From assembly GCA_039704465.1 (NCBI GenBank), contig JASFAU010000006.1, forward strand, positions 620,001 to 684,000: a DNA stretch of 64,000 nucleotides, in the 5' to 3' direction. Shown one piece after another: positions 45,076 to 56,422 of this stretch (within the stretch, counting starts at the first letter, position 1; every line of letters starts with the position of its first letter). The position numbers and the translations under genes are program-made. Origin of the DNA: Plasmodiophora brassicae (Eukaryota; Endomyxa; Phytomyxea; Plasmodiophorida; Plasmodiophoridae). Under the pieces are notes generated by a model. That model had not been told where the DNA came from, did no database searches, and was given only the letters and a program-made list of their open reading frames with translations.

Positions 45076-45807
45076 ATGACCGCGATGGGCGACGTCCGCA
45101 ATGATACAGTGGAGCTCAAGCGGGACGTCCCAGGGCCACCGCCGACGACCGTCGACAGTTCGCAGTCGAAGAAGAGGTCGCTAGAAGAATCAGATGCCAC
45201 CTCTGGCGAACGCCGCTCAAAGATCACGCGAGTCGCATCCGACCGATCATCGCCGGACTGCGGCCAGCCACGTCAGCAACTCCCGTTTACCGTCGACTCG
45301 TGCAAGGTGCTATCGTTAGCTGAACGGCGTCGTATTGTTACGGAATGCTACGAATACGACCCATTGTCCGACCAGATGGACAAGATCCAGGGACTGTCTC
45401 CTGAGTTCATGTCGATGCTGACACCAGCAGAGCTACAGATGTGCGACCGCCTCCCGAAGATGTGCTTAGCGCGACAGATCCAGCTCTACCGCTACGTACG
45501 CACGTTCGGCGAACGATTCGGACGCGTCTGGTCCACGTCGTCTCCGGAATCGCTGAACAACACCGTCCAGTACCTGGTCGGGCAAGTCAGCCGGCTCCTC
45601 GAGGACGACATGGCTGCTGTGTCACGCTGCCGCACGTCCTGGATTAACCAACGATTCCAAGATCTACAAGCGTCGCAGCTGCCATCCATATCAGGGACCA
45701 AGGTTGCTGATATCAGCAAGACATCGTCTGCATTTAGGAGAGTTCCCGCCACGTCGACGTCCTTGTCTTCCGCGTCATCAACAACCCAAGACGCGCGTCC
45801 CGAATAG
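45076..45807 (+). CDS. Unrecognised Cys-core family, copy 4
   Basis: Single exon, 243 residues. The N-terminus is charged with KKRSLEESDATSGERRSK, sharing KRSLE with copy 1. Core: VDSCKVLSLAERRRIVTECY, SDQMDKIQGLSPEFMSMLTP, CDRLPKMCLARQIQLYRYVR, NTVQYLVGQVSRLLEDDMAA and CRTSWINQRFQDLQ. Serine-rich tail. It is the most distant copy on the chromosome, separated by about 3.7 kb with the GIY-YIG gene and hairpin. Intact. Confidence 0.8.
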   Translation: MTAMGDVRNDTVELKRDVPGPPPTTVDSSQSKKRSLEESDATSGERRSKITRVASDRSSPDCGQPRQQLPFTVDSCKVLSLAERRRIVTECYEYDPLSDQMDKIQGLSPEFMSMLTPAELQMCDRLPKMCLARQIQLYRYVRTFGERFGRVWSTSSPESLNNTVQYLVGQVSRLLEDDMAAVSRCRTSWINQRFQDLQASQLPSISGTKVADISKTSSAFRRVPATSTSLSSASSTTQDARPE

Positions 45808-46005
45808 GTCGACGTCTGGGTCGTCGCGGAATAAAAAATGTATTATCCCCAATAGCCGTCCGACTGTATCGTGTATAGGTAAACTCCGGTTCCACATTGC
45901 TCAAGCAGAGATGCACCGGACCAGTTCAGGTGGACCTCGCGAACTGCGATCGCTTTTTGCCCGGCATTTTGTTGTTTGCCCGAATTCCGTCGAGCCGGCT
46001 CAGGA

Positions 46006-46533
46006 ATGGCGAAGGGCGGCGGCAAGGGTGGCCAGCCGGCCAGGTCGGGATCGGGGTCGTCGGCCCGCACGGCACCGTCGACGCCGGGTGCTTCGGTGCT
46101 GGGTGCGGCACCGTCGTCGGAACTGAAATCGATCTGGTCGCACCTGCTCCATGACTACGTCAGCAAGACGCCGCGCCGTCTGCAATTGATCGACGCGTTC
46201 CTGGCCTACACGTTCTGCACGGGAGTCATCCAGGCCTTGTACTGCCTGTTGGTCGGCACGTTTCCGTTCAATTCGTTCCTTGCCGGATTCCTGTCATGTG
46301 TTGCATCGTTCGTGTTTGCGGGTCGGTTTTGTGTGTCTGTCCTGTTCGAACATGTCAGCTCCGTTAACGTTTCCCTATTTGTAGCGGGCCTCCGGCTTCA
46401 AACAGCTCACCCAGGAGAGTTCGGCCCATCCGAAGGCAGTAAACCAAGGCGTATGACCACCGAGCGCGCGTTTAGCGATTGGGCTGTGTGTAACATTCTC
46501 CTGCATCTGGTCGTGCTCACCTTTGTTGGCTAG
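46006..46533 (+). CDS. DAD1: DAD1 subunit of oligosaccharyltransferase
   Basis: Subunit of the ER complex that transfers N-glycans to proteins. Two exons (46006-46321, 46385-46533; 63 nt intron) join to 154 residues. Matches: LHDYVSKTPRRLQLIDAFLA, FPFNSFLAGFLSCVASFVFA, LRLQTAHPGEF, and the conserved C-terminal ERAFSDWAVCNILLHLVVLT with final FVG. Three membrane helices are as in the family. The N-terminus is about 35 residues longer than the usual 113-residue protein (Gly/Ser-rich), so the start could be internal, but no later ATG fits. Confidence 0.95.
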   Translation: MAKGGGKGGQPARSGSGSSARTAPSTPGASVLGAAPSSELKSIWSHLLHDYVSKTPRRLQLIDAFLAYTFCTGVIQALYCLLVGTFPFNSFLAGFLSCVASFVFAGRFCVSVLFEHVSSVNVSLFVAGLRLQTAHPGEFGPSEGSKPRRMTTERAFSDWAVCNILLHLVVLTFVG

Positions 46534-46589
46534 CCTATAAACGTTTGAAACCCTGGGCATCGATTGATCTGTATTGCCTATGCGTGCCC

Positions 46590-47210
46590 CTAGGCCTTGT
46601 TGCTGTTGTCATTCTTGGATTCGGGCATCGGCAGGACATCCTTGATTTCGCCGGATTTATACATTTGAGTGATGATGTCGCAACCGCCGACGAACTGGCC
46701 GCGAACGTACAGCTGGGGAATAGTCGGCCAGTCACTTTGGAGCAGGAGCCAATTCAGTCACCGCACGGTACCATGACCTGATATCGTACCTGAATCTCTT
46801 GATCTCTTCACGAATGGCTGGATACTCCAGGATATTGCGACTCTTGAACGGCACCCCTGTACGTTTGATCAGCTCGGCCAGAGGTGAAGGACGGGTGAAC
46901 CCTGACCATAGTGCTGCAGAATCGCGACGACCTGGTGGGAGAATCCGCACTGAGGAGCCTCGGGCGTGCCCTTCATGTACAGGAACACCTCGGACGACGT
47001 GATATCCTTCTTAATGACGTCCACTGCCGGTTCCTGCGTGAACCGCAGAACGCCAGTCTCCGGGTCCAAAGGCGGGGCAGGCTCCTTCCAGACTGGCTTG
47101 AAGTCATCGTCCGACCCCGACGCTGTCGTCATCAGACGCACCCGCGACGGCAGACGTCGCGCCCGGGACGACAGGCGCAGCAGCCCGCGACGCATCGACG
47201 ACGCCATCAT
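46590..47210 (-). CDS. GLRX5: Monothiol glutaredoxin, mitochondrial
   Basis: Iron-sulfur cluster transfer protein of the mitochondrial matrix. Three exons (47210-46907, 46856-46790, 46734-46590; introns 50 and 55 nt) join to 171 residues. An Arg-rich N-terminus without acidic residues ([20 protein letters not shown]) is a typical mitochondrial presequence. Then [20 protein letters not shown] with the active-site [24 protein letters not shown], and [20 protein letters not shown], which supplies the TIP and GG(C/S)D motifs. All glutathione/cluster contacts appear intact. An upstream start at 47258 is possible. Confidence 0.95.
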
Positions 47211-47588
47211 CCGCGCGACTTGCAGCAACGTACGCGCGGGACTGCGTGACGCACACACGATGCGTCGCCCAACGTCTCATCACGCAGGTACAGGAGGCGC
47301 TCTACTTCCGACACACCATCCGGGCCTGCATCGACAACGTGCTGCACAATTGCTCCTATGAATATCGCACAACGATGGTCTCAGCCGGCGGGTCTCCAGT
47401 GAAGGTACGCCGAGGAACGACGACCCGGTTTTGCAGTCGCGTCGATGGCCGGTCGATAGCGGCGCGACTCGACAGGGGGGTGCCAGGTGACCCTCGTGCG
47501 TTACCGCCGGGCAGACGCCTGAGACTCTCGCTGGTCGACCTGGACAGTCGTCGTTATTTCTGAATCTGCGTGGCGGCGGCCTGCCGCG

Positions 47589-48452
47589 ATGACGCTGCGA
47601 GGGGCGGAGCCGGTCGACAACTCGTACTGGACGTTCGGCAAGGCGACGGCGCAGGCCGACGCTCAGCCGTCGTCCAGGCGGCATTCGCATCTGCTGTCGT
47701 CGCCTGGGCCGTCCCCGTCGACGTCGTTGGGAGCGGCGAATGCGTACGCGCCGGTGTCCACGCCACAACGCGACTCGTACTATTCGGCGCCTGGGCGCGC
47801 GGACCATGACGACCGGGACCTGCTGAGAACGATGCGAGGCGCGCCGCCCGTCCTGGAGCCCGACCTACCTCCGATCGGCGGTCGCGATTCGATCCTGTTC
47901 GAGCATTCCGCGTCGATGCCCTGTGATGACCGGCAGTCCAGCTCGAACCAGATGGAGATCTCTGCGCTGCTGTCGCCGATTCGTGCCCCGGCGCCGCCCG
48001 CGTTTCCACGACCGCTGCTAGTACAGGCGCCGCCGGCTAGCAATGCCGTCCTCGTGTTCGGATTCCCGCCCGGGTCCGCCAACCCCATCATTGACCAGTT
48101 CGAATCGTACGGCGTCGTCGTGTCGCACAGCATCGGCCATGGCAACTGGGTCCGCCTCGAGTACACGACGCGGATCGCCGCCGACCAGGCCCTGCAGCAG
48201 GACGGCAAGGTCGTGCAAATCCCGGGGGCGGCGCCGTTCATGATCGGCGTCAAGCCCGCGTCGGCCGTCGACAACATGCACCTCCAGATGGACGTTACCA
48301 GAGGAGCGATCCTGTCCCGTCGGCCCGTCGCCGCTGCCAGGAACGCGTCCGCGGCCGCCCTGCGCCGATACGGCGGATCCGCCGAGCTGGACCGGCCCAG
48401 GCCCGATGACGGCTGGTGCAACAGGATCATGTCCTGGATCACGAACTGGTGA
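47589..48452 (+). CDS. NUP35: Nucleoporin Nup35/Nup53-type (MPPN domain)
   Basis: Nuclear pore inner-ring protein. Single exon, 287 residues. A Ser/Pro-rich disordered N-terminus is followed by an RRM-like MPPN domain (about residues 150-230): AVLVFGFPPGSANPIIDQFE, GVVVSHSIGHGNWVRLEYTT, QALQQDGKVVQIPGAAPFMI. The C-terminus ends with an amphipathic helix WCNRIMSWITNW, the membrane-binding signature of the family. Start chosen at 47589 (MTLRGAEPVDNSYWTFGKAT), the first ATG of the frame. Confidence 0.9.
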   Translation: MTLRGAEPVDNSYWTFGKATAQADAQPSSRRHSHLLSSPGPSPSTSLGAANAYAPVSTPQRDSYYSAPGRADHDDRDLLRTMRGAPPVLEPDLPPIGGRDSILFEHSASMPCDDRQSSSNQMEISALLSPIRAPAPPAFPRPLLVQAPPASNAVLVFGFPPGSANPIIDQFESYGVVVSHSIGHGNWVRLEYTTRIAADQALQQDGKVVQIPGAAPFMIGVKPASAVDNMHLQMDVTRGAILSRRPVAAARNASAAALRRYGGSAELDRPRPDDGWCNRIMSWITNW

Positions 48453-48903
48453 CCCGCGCTGCTGCCCCCCTCCCTCTGTCATATAAATGTATCGAAGCGG
48501 CACAGCGCGCATGTTGGTCGTCGTCCCCCCCGGGTTGGGAGCAACACGTTCACATGCGAGTCGGCCGCCCTAATTGGCAGGTTCGGTCCCAGGGGCCGTT
48601 GACGACCCGCGGCGGGCGCCGGCGGCCCCCCTCTGAACCATCACGAGCGGTTGCAGGTGCGACCCCGCTGACAGAATCGCTGACTCCCCCGAACCGGTAT
48701 CTCGTCGGCAGATACCACTGTGGGTCGACGCCGAATCGTCGCGTGTGTACCGATAGCTCGATGATGCGGGCGACGCTCGCTGGCGTCGGAGACGTCAGAC
48801 GATGTTTGTCGGACGCATGCTGGCCGTTCGGCTGTTCATTGATCTGTACAGGTGTGTACGAACGGCATCGCCCACCGACGATGGGTTCGTATGGCGCCAC
48901 CAG
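48453..48903. other. Intergenic between convergent genes
   Basis: No gene seen. It should hold the 3' ends of the nucleoporin and the second coiled-coil gene. Confidence 0.5.
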
Positions 48904-51541
48904 TCAGCGTTGGTGCGCTCGCGCCTGCTTGTTCCTCAGGACGTGCTGGAGGTGCAACTGGATGCGATGGAGCCAGTCGCTCTGCATGTAGCAGACGCGG
49001 GCGGTGCTGGCCAGGTCGTGCCGGCTAACGGGGACGGTAGCAACGCCCTGCGCCTCCCGGAACAGGTCCTGCACGACGATCATGTCGCCGTCGGACAGGT
49101 CGGTGCACAGCTCCGCTTTCCTGAACATGTCGTCCAGGGCGAGTCGTACGGCGCGAACCCGGCCCATTGCCGCGGTCGCCTCGTGGTAGAGCTCGGGCGG
49201 GACCACGCTGGCGACGACAGCGCCCGGTTTCGGTTCAGGGCGACGCCACGGGGAGAAGGCGGTCGGCCCTGAACCGGGCGCCTCGGGACGCTGGTCCATG
49301 TTCTGCGACATTCGACAGCCAGATAACGAGACGCGGTCGCGGTTGCCCAAAGAGCACTGTGGCGATATCGGCCGGACGAGATTTCGACGCGGTGGCAGGC
49401 GCGCCCCCCTGTGTCGACTAACGATCGAACGTGGTAGTCATCAATCATTCGGCGGGAATATCTTCCGTTCCTCATATCTGCCAGGTAGGCCTGCGTGTAC
49501 CTGACGCGTGCCCCGAGATTCACTGGCTCTTCGACCTGGGCACACTCGCTCTTTCGTTCGACACGCGTATGAGACACGACCTGCTTTATGCGATGGGCCG
49601 TTCGCTAGCGTTGGCGTTCGCGGTCAGCTCCAGGATCTTGCGGCCCAGGGCGGCCTTCTCTTCCGTCAGGATCGAGTTCTGCAACGTGGTTTCCTGCAGG
49701 ACCAGCTCCATGCGCCGGAACAGGTCGACGCGCTCGGACGCATTGGACCAAGCCACACCCTGCCCATGGGGAGAGGTTACCATGCGCGCGTCACCGTCTG
49801 CCCCCCGTCCAGAGACGCGCATACGTTCAGAGATTTGGACGGCATCTTGTCCGCTGGGGCCAGTGTTAACGCGCCGGATTGCACCCGCCGTATATAGTTA
49901 TTGACTTCGCCGCGGCTTCGTGCCAGAGCGTGCTTCGTCGTCGACAACTGCCCGGAACAATCGTCACGTTCAGCAGCCGCACGCAAGCGCAACCTGTCGA
50001 GAGGACCTGTTTCTTCAACGTCGCGATCTGATCCTGACTGCTGGCCAGCTTGTCGATCAGGCTGGCGTTACATTCCCGAAGAACGGACGGTTCGTCAGGG
50101 TGGATCGTCGACATGAGCGAAGGCGACGCTGGCAACGTCGCCGACAGATCGGTATCGGCAACGTCCGAACCTGTCCGCACGACGACTCGTCAGAACAGGA
50201 TCGTCGCTGGTGATACAGCTGACCTGCATTACAGATTGTTTGACGGTCGCCTTCTATCGAACGAGCGTCGCTGGCCGCTGGGGAATGATCGCTGGCAGTG
50301 ACGAACTGAAGCTGCTGCTGCAGGCGAGCTGTGGACAGCGTCTGCCGGCGAAGCTGATTGCGCAGGTCGGCTATCAGGCGCACCTGCTTGCGAGCTTCGA
50401 TGGCGCGCTGTATCCGGTGCTCCTGCGCTTCGCCGCGAACCTATGCCACTGGTGAATGGCAGGGAGGAGCCCGCATCGATCGAGTCCACGAACGGACCTG
50501 CTCAAGTTCCTCCTTGACCTTGTCGAGGTCGTCGGCGAGTGCCTTCCGGCCAACGAGGGCCGCGTCCAGCTGCATTCGTAGCGCCGCCTCCTGACGCTCC
50601 CGATTGTCGATCTCCTGACGCAGCTCGTCGATGGCGGCCTGTGATTTCTCCCTGCGACAATCAGGTCGGGACGCGTGGTCATCAATCGTGCAGGACGCCG
50701 GCACACACGTACCTGATTCGTGCAGATATGTCGTTCTGTGCGGATGTGGCCTCTTCATAGACCCGAATCTTCTCGCTGGTCTCCCGTCGCTTATGGGCCA
50801 GGTCGGTCCGCACGGTCGCCAGCTCGCTGCGCCAGCGCACGTCGCTCGCCTCGACCTGCCGGCTGGATGGGCACACAGACGTCGTTTAGCGACTGTGCAT
50901 GTCAGTCCCGACGTCCGCGACACGTACTTGAGCCTAGCGATTTCGTCGTCGTACGAGTTCACCACGGCTCTGTGCTCGTCACTGGCCGCCGAGACCTGTT
51001 CGCGCAAGCCGGCGTTCTCGCGTGTCAAGTCATCGATCCTGGCTCTCGCCTGCGACAGCTCGTCCTGCGATGCCCGCGCGCCTGACAGCTCCTAAACGTG
51101 GACCGTCAGAGCGCCCCATCCCCGTGCGAGGGTCGTCCAGCATGCCTTGCTCAGGCGAATCAGCTTCTGCTCCTGCCCTGGCCGCAGGTCGTCAGTCGCA
51201 GGTCGCCAGTGGACCGATCGCTGTGACACTCACCGAGTATCGTGGCCCGGTAGTTGGATTCCAGCGCGCGAACGGACGTGACCTCGTCGCGAAGCTATTA
51301 ATCCAGACAGCAAACGTGTTGGCGCGTCGACGTCCACGTGGCCCATCCGGGGGGTACCTACTGCCTGGGCCTGCGTTTCGGCATCGGCCAGCTTGCCCAT
51401 GATGCGCTGCAGGTCGGCATGGTCGATGACGCTGGCGCCCATCGCATCAGGCGGCGATGGCTCGGACGTCGGCCGTCCCGAACCGAACCTGGCGTCGGGC
51501 GCCCCGGCCGACACGTCCGCTGGTGACCCCGTCCCAGACAT
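48904..51541 (-). CDS. Second long coiled-coil protein, many short exons
   Basis: Starts MSGTGSPADVSAGAPDARFG (51541) and ends HLQHVLRNKQARAHQR (48904). Between are at least seven exons rich in Glu/Gln/Leu/Arg heptads: DDLTRENAGLREQVSAASDE, RWRSELATVRTDLAHKRRET, AIDELRQEIDNRERQEAALR, ADDLDKVKEELEQVR, QVRLIADLRNQLRRQTLSTA, LVLQETTLQNSILTEEKAAL. The final exon (AELCTDLSDGDMIVVQDLFR) is less repetitive. Exact exon edges were not all resolved. It resembles the gene at 7142 in architecture, but I cannot show homology beyond coiled coil. Probable structural or cytoskeletal role. Confidence 0.65.
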
Positions 51542-51653
51542 GGCCTCGGCGACGACGACGACGACTGCCCCCAGCCAGCTGTAACGGCCACCAGATGGGC
51601 ACCGCCTGACAGTGACGCTGTGGTCGAAGCGTACGTATGATCGGGCGCATAGT

Positions 51654-53873
51654 TTAGAAGGTGAAGAAATGCTCCGCTTTCCTCTGCTCGAGCATGTCGG
51701 CCTTCAGGTGCCGCCAGTGCATGATGACGATCGCCGCCGCTAGGGCGATGCTCGTGACCAGGACGGAGATGAACACCCAGAGGAAATTCGACGACGGCAA
51801 CAGGAACAGTTCGACAACCCATCGGCCCGGGTCGGACGCTGGCGACGGGAAGACCACCAGCTGCGAATTGGGGATCATGGTCGACCAGGTGCCAATGTAG
51901 CCTGTCGGTGCCCCTCAGCGCGCTGCGGACGCACATGGTCGAATGGGCGCGCTCTCCTACCTGCCGAGATGCCGACACTGAACTGTACGATGTACGAGAA
52001 TGTCCTGCCGAGGCCGATGAACGCGTACGGCAGTTGCAGGGATTGGTATGACGACTGGTACAGTTGCCCCCCGCACCGGATTCGGTTCACGCCGCCCGTG
52101 TCGGTGACAATGAACTTCACAACGGTCCCCGGCTGGCTGACGCCGTAGGGTTTCGGCGATGGGAACCGTTCCGGCCACCTGCTGTCGTCGCACCATTCAG
52201 GGCAGACGCCGTTGCTGACGAGCGTCTTGAAGAAGAAGGTGTCCTCGTTGAGGTTGTTAATGAAGAACTTGACGGGTGCTGTCGACTGGTCCATGACCAT
52301 GACGTCCATGATGCCTACATAGGGTTCACGGTTCACCATGTACTCCAGACCTTGCGTTCGAAACAATAATGGGCAGTACCGTCTTCGTTGACGTCAAAGA
52401 ACGTGCCTAGGACAGCGTTCTGGATGCTTTGAATAGGTTGTTGGATCCGGGGGTCTGCCACAGGAGCAAACCCATTGCGCGATCCAGCGGACGTCCCGAA
52501 CATAGACACAACGCCGGACGCGAGCGTGATGAGAAGCTCGGGTACGCCATCGGCATTTATATCACCGACATGGATGCGAGCATTGGATAGAGCGCGCTCG
52601 TTCAACGAGCTAACGGCCACGTTTCCCTTTGAGCGATGGTCGTATGATACAAAGGAGAACCCGGGGTCCGCAACACAAAGATTGTCAGACGAACGACAGT
52701 TCGTGGCCGATGACGATTCGCACAGGCCCATCTGGACGTTGTAGTGGGTCGCAATGTCCGCCCCGTTGTTCATCGTGTAAATGATGTCAATGTTGCCATC
52801 CACGTCAGCGTCGGCGAACGTAACGGGGCCGCTGGTCGGCGCTAGCACGACAGACTGGGAGTACTGGAACTTTCGCGCACCATTGTTCCAGACGTAGACC
52901 TGCGAGATTCTGTCAGCGGTCCATATCGACTAATCATGAGCAGGCCATACCTCGAGGACCGGCGTCCCGCTTCCGTCAACCGTGGCGACAACAAGGTCAG
53001 CAAAGCAGTCCCCGTTGAGGTCTACCGACGCGTGAGCACGCCCGTTTGGGTTCGCTCCGTTCGCTTTCCCAATCATTTCGGAAATATTTGTCCTGCTGAC
53101 AAAGTCGCCCTTGCCGTCGTTAACCCAAACGGTTCGGACGCCACCAGCGAAGCCGAACAGGTCCAACTGCATGTCCCCATTGTAGTCGAACACTAGCAGC
53201 TCTTCGTCGCTCTTCACTGGGTGCAACGTGAGTCAGCCATGGAGTGGAACTCGAAAGCGTGAGATGGACACGAACGGGTTTGAGGCATTTCCGTGAACGT
53301 CATATCCGAGATGCTACCGGTGAATATCTTGGCCCAGTAGCTCTTGTCAGTCGAGTACCGACCCTGAACCAGAACGTCCAGGTGACCGTCGTAATTGAAA
53401 TCGCCAGGCACAACAGACGTTATCGTCCCCGACACAGACTTGTCATCCACGATCGATATTGACAGGGATGATTGCAGGTCGAACCTGTACATTGCTGTGC
53501 AAGGCAGCCTTAGGAAACGGCCCCGGACAGCACGTATGCGGCGGACGCACCTGCATTCCAGATGAACACGTTGACGTGTTGCAAATCGCCGGTCACAACG
53601 AACAAGTCAAGACTATGCAGGTGTTCACCAGATAAGTCGTGTGCGACCGCGGCGAATCCATGTCGGCACCGACTTCTTATCGCTGTTGAAATCGCCGAAC
53701 GCCACGACGCGCGAACCCGTGCTCATGTAACCGGACAGCCCTATATCGTCCCATTCGCACAGCTTCGTCGGCAGGTCATACATATTCGGCTTCCGCCCGG
53801 CCGCAATGGCCAGCAGCAAGGCGACGATCGCCACACCCCATGCCACGGCCCGCCGCCGCCCCATCACCGCCAT
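51654..53873 (-). CDS. ITFG1: ITFG1/TIP-like FG-GAP repeat membrane protein
   Basis: Type I membrane protein related to human T-cell immunomodulatory protein. The N-terminal signal (AVAWGVAIVALLLAIAAGRK) is followed by FG-GAP-like beta-propeller repeats with Ca-loop motifs: VVAFGDFNSDK, VVPGDFNYDGHLDVLVQGRY, LLVFDYNGDMQLDLFGFAGG, ASVDLNGDCFADLVVATVDG, HVGDINADGVPELLITLASG, and GTFFDVNEDG. The C-terminal part matches the family closely (LGRTFSYIVQFSVGIS, MIPNSQLVVFPSP), then a single helix FLWVFISVLVTSIALAAAIV and a short tail. Multiple short introns. An alternative start is 53864. Confidence 0.88.
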
Positions 53874-54086
53874 CAAACCTGAAGTCGCGTCGCACTCTCT
53901 GATTGCTGTTCGCCGGGGACCGACCACCGCCACCTTTTCCAGGTCTATTTTTGCGGCTCTGCACGTCACGCCCGGCCCTGGGGCGACGGATCCGGGTTGA
54001 CCAGTTCGCCGAACGTGACGCGCCAAAGTCGGGCCTGAACAGTGGAGTAATCCGTCGCGTCGTCTTATCGACTGGGGAGCAGCGCA

Positions 54087-54702
54087 ATGAGTCGCGGACC
54101 GTTCGTGATTCGCCCGGCGACGCCCGCTGATGCGGACGGGATCGCGGCGGTCTATGCCCCGTTCGTCGAGAGTACGCATGTGACGTTCGAGGAGACGGCG
54201 CCGTCGCCGGCCGTCATCGCGGAACGCATGGGGCGCCTGGCGACGCCGTGGTACGTTGCCGTGGACAGTGACGACAGCGACGCCATTGTCGGGTATGCGT
54301 ATGCGGCACCGTATCGCCCGCGTCCATCGTATCGCTGGACGATAGAATGTTCGATCTACATTAGCGAGCGCGCTCAGCGGCAAGGACTTGGCCGACGCTT
54401 CTACGAGCGGTTATTACCCGTCCTGGCTAAGCTGGGATACAAGACGGTGACTGCTACGACAGCTCTGCCAAACCCAGTAGGCGGCCGCCTGTCTGTGTAC
54501 ATAGGTTTCTACTCTGTGTTAAATGTGGGTTCGATAGGGTAGCGTCGCCCTGCATGAATCCGTTGGGTTTCAACGATGCGGACTGCTGCCGAACGCTGGA
54601 TACAAACTCGGTCGCTGGTGCGCTCGACTGTTCCTCGCCAAAGTCATTGGCGACTATTGCGAGCGGCCGGAAGAGCCTACTGCATGGGATGGGCGCGCAT
54701 GA
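54087..54702 (+). CDS. GNAT acetyltransferase, phosphinothricin-acetyltransferase-like
   Basis: Two exons (54087-54476, 54538-54702; 61 nt intron) join exactly to 184 residues. Motifs: FVIRPATPADADGIAAVYAP, THVTFEETAPSPAVIAERMG, WYVAVDSDD, VGYAYAAPYRPRPSYRWTIE, SIYISERAQRQGLGRRFYER (the acetyl-CoA pyrophosphate-binding Q/R-x-x-G-x-G), ALPNPGSVALHESVGF across the intron, and GYKLGRWCARLFLAK. It is the bacterial-type PAT/N-acyltransferase layout; the in-gene intron shows eukaryotic residence. The substrate in this organism is unknown (an amino acid or a toxin analogue are possibilities). Confidence 0.88.
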
Positions 54703-54805
54703 CGGAATGTAGGATACTCCACAGATTCTCGAATGCGTGTGCCAGATACAGGCTGCCCGCGCGAGATATCTGTAGTAGTGGACGACCCGGCGAGTGACGG
54801 TGGTC

Positions 54806-56314
54806 ATGGACGCTGTCGCCAACCCACCTGCGCTGTCTCGAGCGAAACCCCTGTCAAAGTCACGCCACCACTCGGGCGTTGAGGATATTATTGCTGGTTG
54901 GAGAGCCGCGTCTGATGGTCCGTTTGCACCCATCGACGTTCTGTCACGACACCCAGACGTTGTCAAACGTTTGTCGTTAATCTGGATCATGTTCGAGTCG
55001 TCGCTAGACAAATTCCCAAGGACGAGCATCTCCTCTGTGGAGTTCTTGCCGTTCCATGCTCGCCTCTGCGCCGCATTGTTCCCCGATATCGTGCCGAGCC
55101 AGGCGCGATCGCTGGGCCTAGCGGATCTTTCGTCGGCGACCGACAACCTGCGCAGCAACCATGTCGAGCAACGATCATTCTTCCAGTTCGTGGTCGCGGT
55201 GGCAGTTGCGTGGCTTCCTGGGCAGGCGACGCCTGATGCCATCGTCCGCTGGCTCGACGATGTGACGAACAGGATTGCGTTTCGGCACAGCGACTTGCTG
55301 TTCATGCGGTCGCTGCAAGCGGTTCACTGTCTGGATGCTTATTCGCATCTGAAACCGTACGACCGCTTCTTCTCCTCATGCCGATCCTTGGTGGAAGCCG
55401 GACAAGTTGCAACGAAGAAGGATCGTACCGTGTCCGGTGAGAGCATGAGGAAGATGTCTATAACGGTTACCGAGATTCCTGATTACTCATCGACCGGGAC
55501 CGCGACTGGAGAAGTCGCAGGCCCAGGAGCACCTATGCCACGCCCGACCCAGAAGGGTCGACGATGGAGGCGGTTAAGGCAATGGCTTGGGACCCGTCTA
55601 TTGGGTGATGCTCGGAGCCGACAGGAATCCACAAGTACGTCACATCTCCTTGCGCCACCTCGGGCCACCGCGGGCGGAATCGGCATCTCCGATGATACGA
55701 GCATTTCATCTTTGAGTAGTGGTGAAAGCAACGTCGACGAAGTGAAGGTTCCCGTTCACCTGCCAGTTCCAGTGGTCGTGCCGAGAGCGGTCTCGATACC
55801 AGCCAACATCTCCAGCGATACCAACCCGTCTGACGCGCCTATCGTTTCATGGGGAAAGGCGGCGTCCATAGCAGTGGCCGCTGTCGTCAGGGGACGACAG
55901 CGTCTTGAACGGCTCTTGTCAAGAACTGGATCAAGCGTACAGCGACGGCCTCGGGGCAATTCGCTTCCGACGATGTCGGCGCCAGCAATGGCGGCCGCCC
56001 AGCGCGCCATGTCGCTACCTCCTGTCGTCATTGCCGGCCAGATGGGCATCAGTCAAATGATTCGCAGCGGCAGCGTTGATCATGCACTATCTACAGACGA
56101 CTCTTCGAATGATGACGATACGGCATCCTCCGTTGAGGCCAGGAGGAGGATTAAGGACCGGCTACTCCGAATGAAACGTCGGCGATCAGTGCCTCGGGAA
56201 TGGCCGCAAGTCCAACACGACGCGTCCCTCTTTGGAAAATCGAACGTCTTTCCGCCTCACCAGAGAGTCGCATCAGAAATAAGTTCGAACTCTGATCTGA
56301 GCCCACCGGAATAA
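54806..56314 (+). CDS. Large unknown protein, Ser/Arg-rich C-terminus
   Basis: Single exon, 502 residues from MDAVANPPALSRAKPLSKSR (earlier in-frame GTG at 54794 ignored). The N-terminal 220 residues are helical (LSLIWIMFESSLDKFPRTSI, RSFFQFVVAVAVAWLPGQAT, LLFMRSLQAVHCLDAYSHL) and may form a folded domain. The rest is disordered and Ser/Pro/Arg-rich with basic clusters (RRWRRLRQWLGTRL, RLLRMKRRRS) and an acidic stretch. No domain recognised. Possibly a signalling or nuclear scaffold protein. Confidence 0.65.
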   Translation: MDAVANPPALSRAKPLSKSRHHSGVEDIIAGWRAASDGPFAPIDVLSRHPDVVKRLSLIWIMFESSLDKFPRTSISSVEFLPFHARLCAALFPDIVPSQARSLGLADLSSATDNLRSNHVEQRSFFQFVVAVAVAWLPGQATPDAIVRWLDDVTNRIAFRHSDLLFMRSLQAVHCLDAYSHLKPYDRFFSSCRSLVEAGQVATKKDRTVSGESMRKMSITVTEIPDYSSTGTATGEVAGPGAPMPRPTQKGRRWRRLRQWLGTRLLGDARSRQESTSTSHLLAPPRATAGGIGISDDTSISSLSSGESNVDEVKVPVHLPVPVVVPRAVSIPANISSDTNPSDAPIVSWGKAASIAVAAVVRGRQRLERLLSRTGSSVQRRPRGNSLPTMSAPAMAAAQRAMSLPPVVIAGQMGISQMIRSGSVDHALSTDDSSNDDDTASSVEARRRIKDRLLRMKRRRSVPREWPQVQHDASLFGKSNVFPPHQRVASEISSNSDLSPPE

Positions 56315-56422
56315 ACAGGGTATCGATAATATTAGGGGACTGGCCCATATATTTGGGAACGGAGTCCGCACGGAGTTCGCGATCCGCTGCTGGTGTCAAT
56401 CGCCGCCGTCGTTGCCGTCGCT

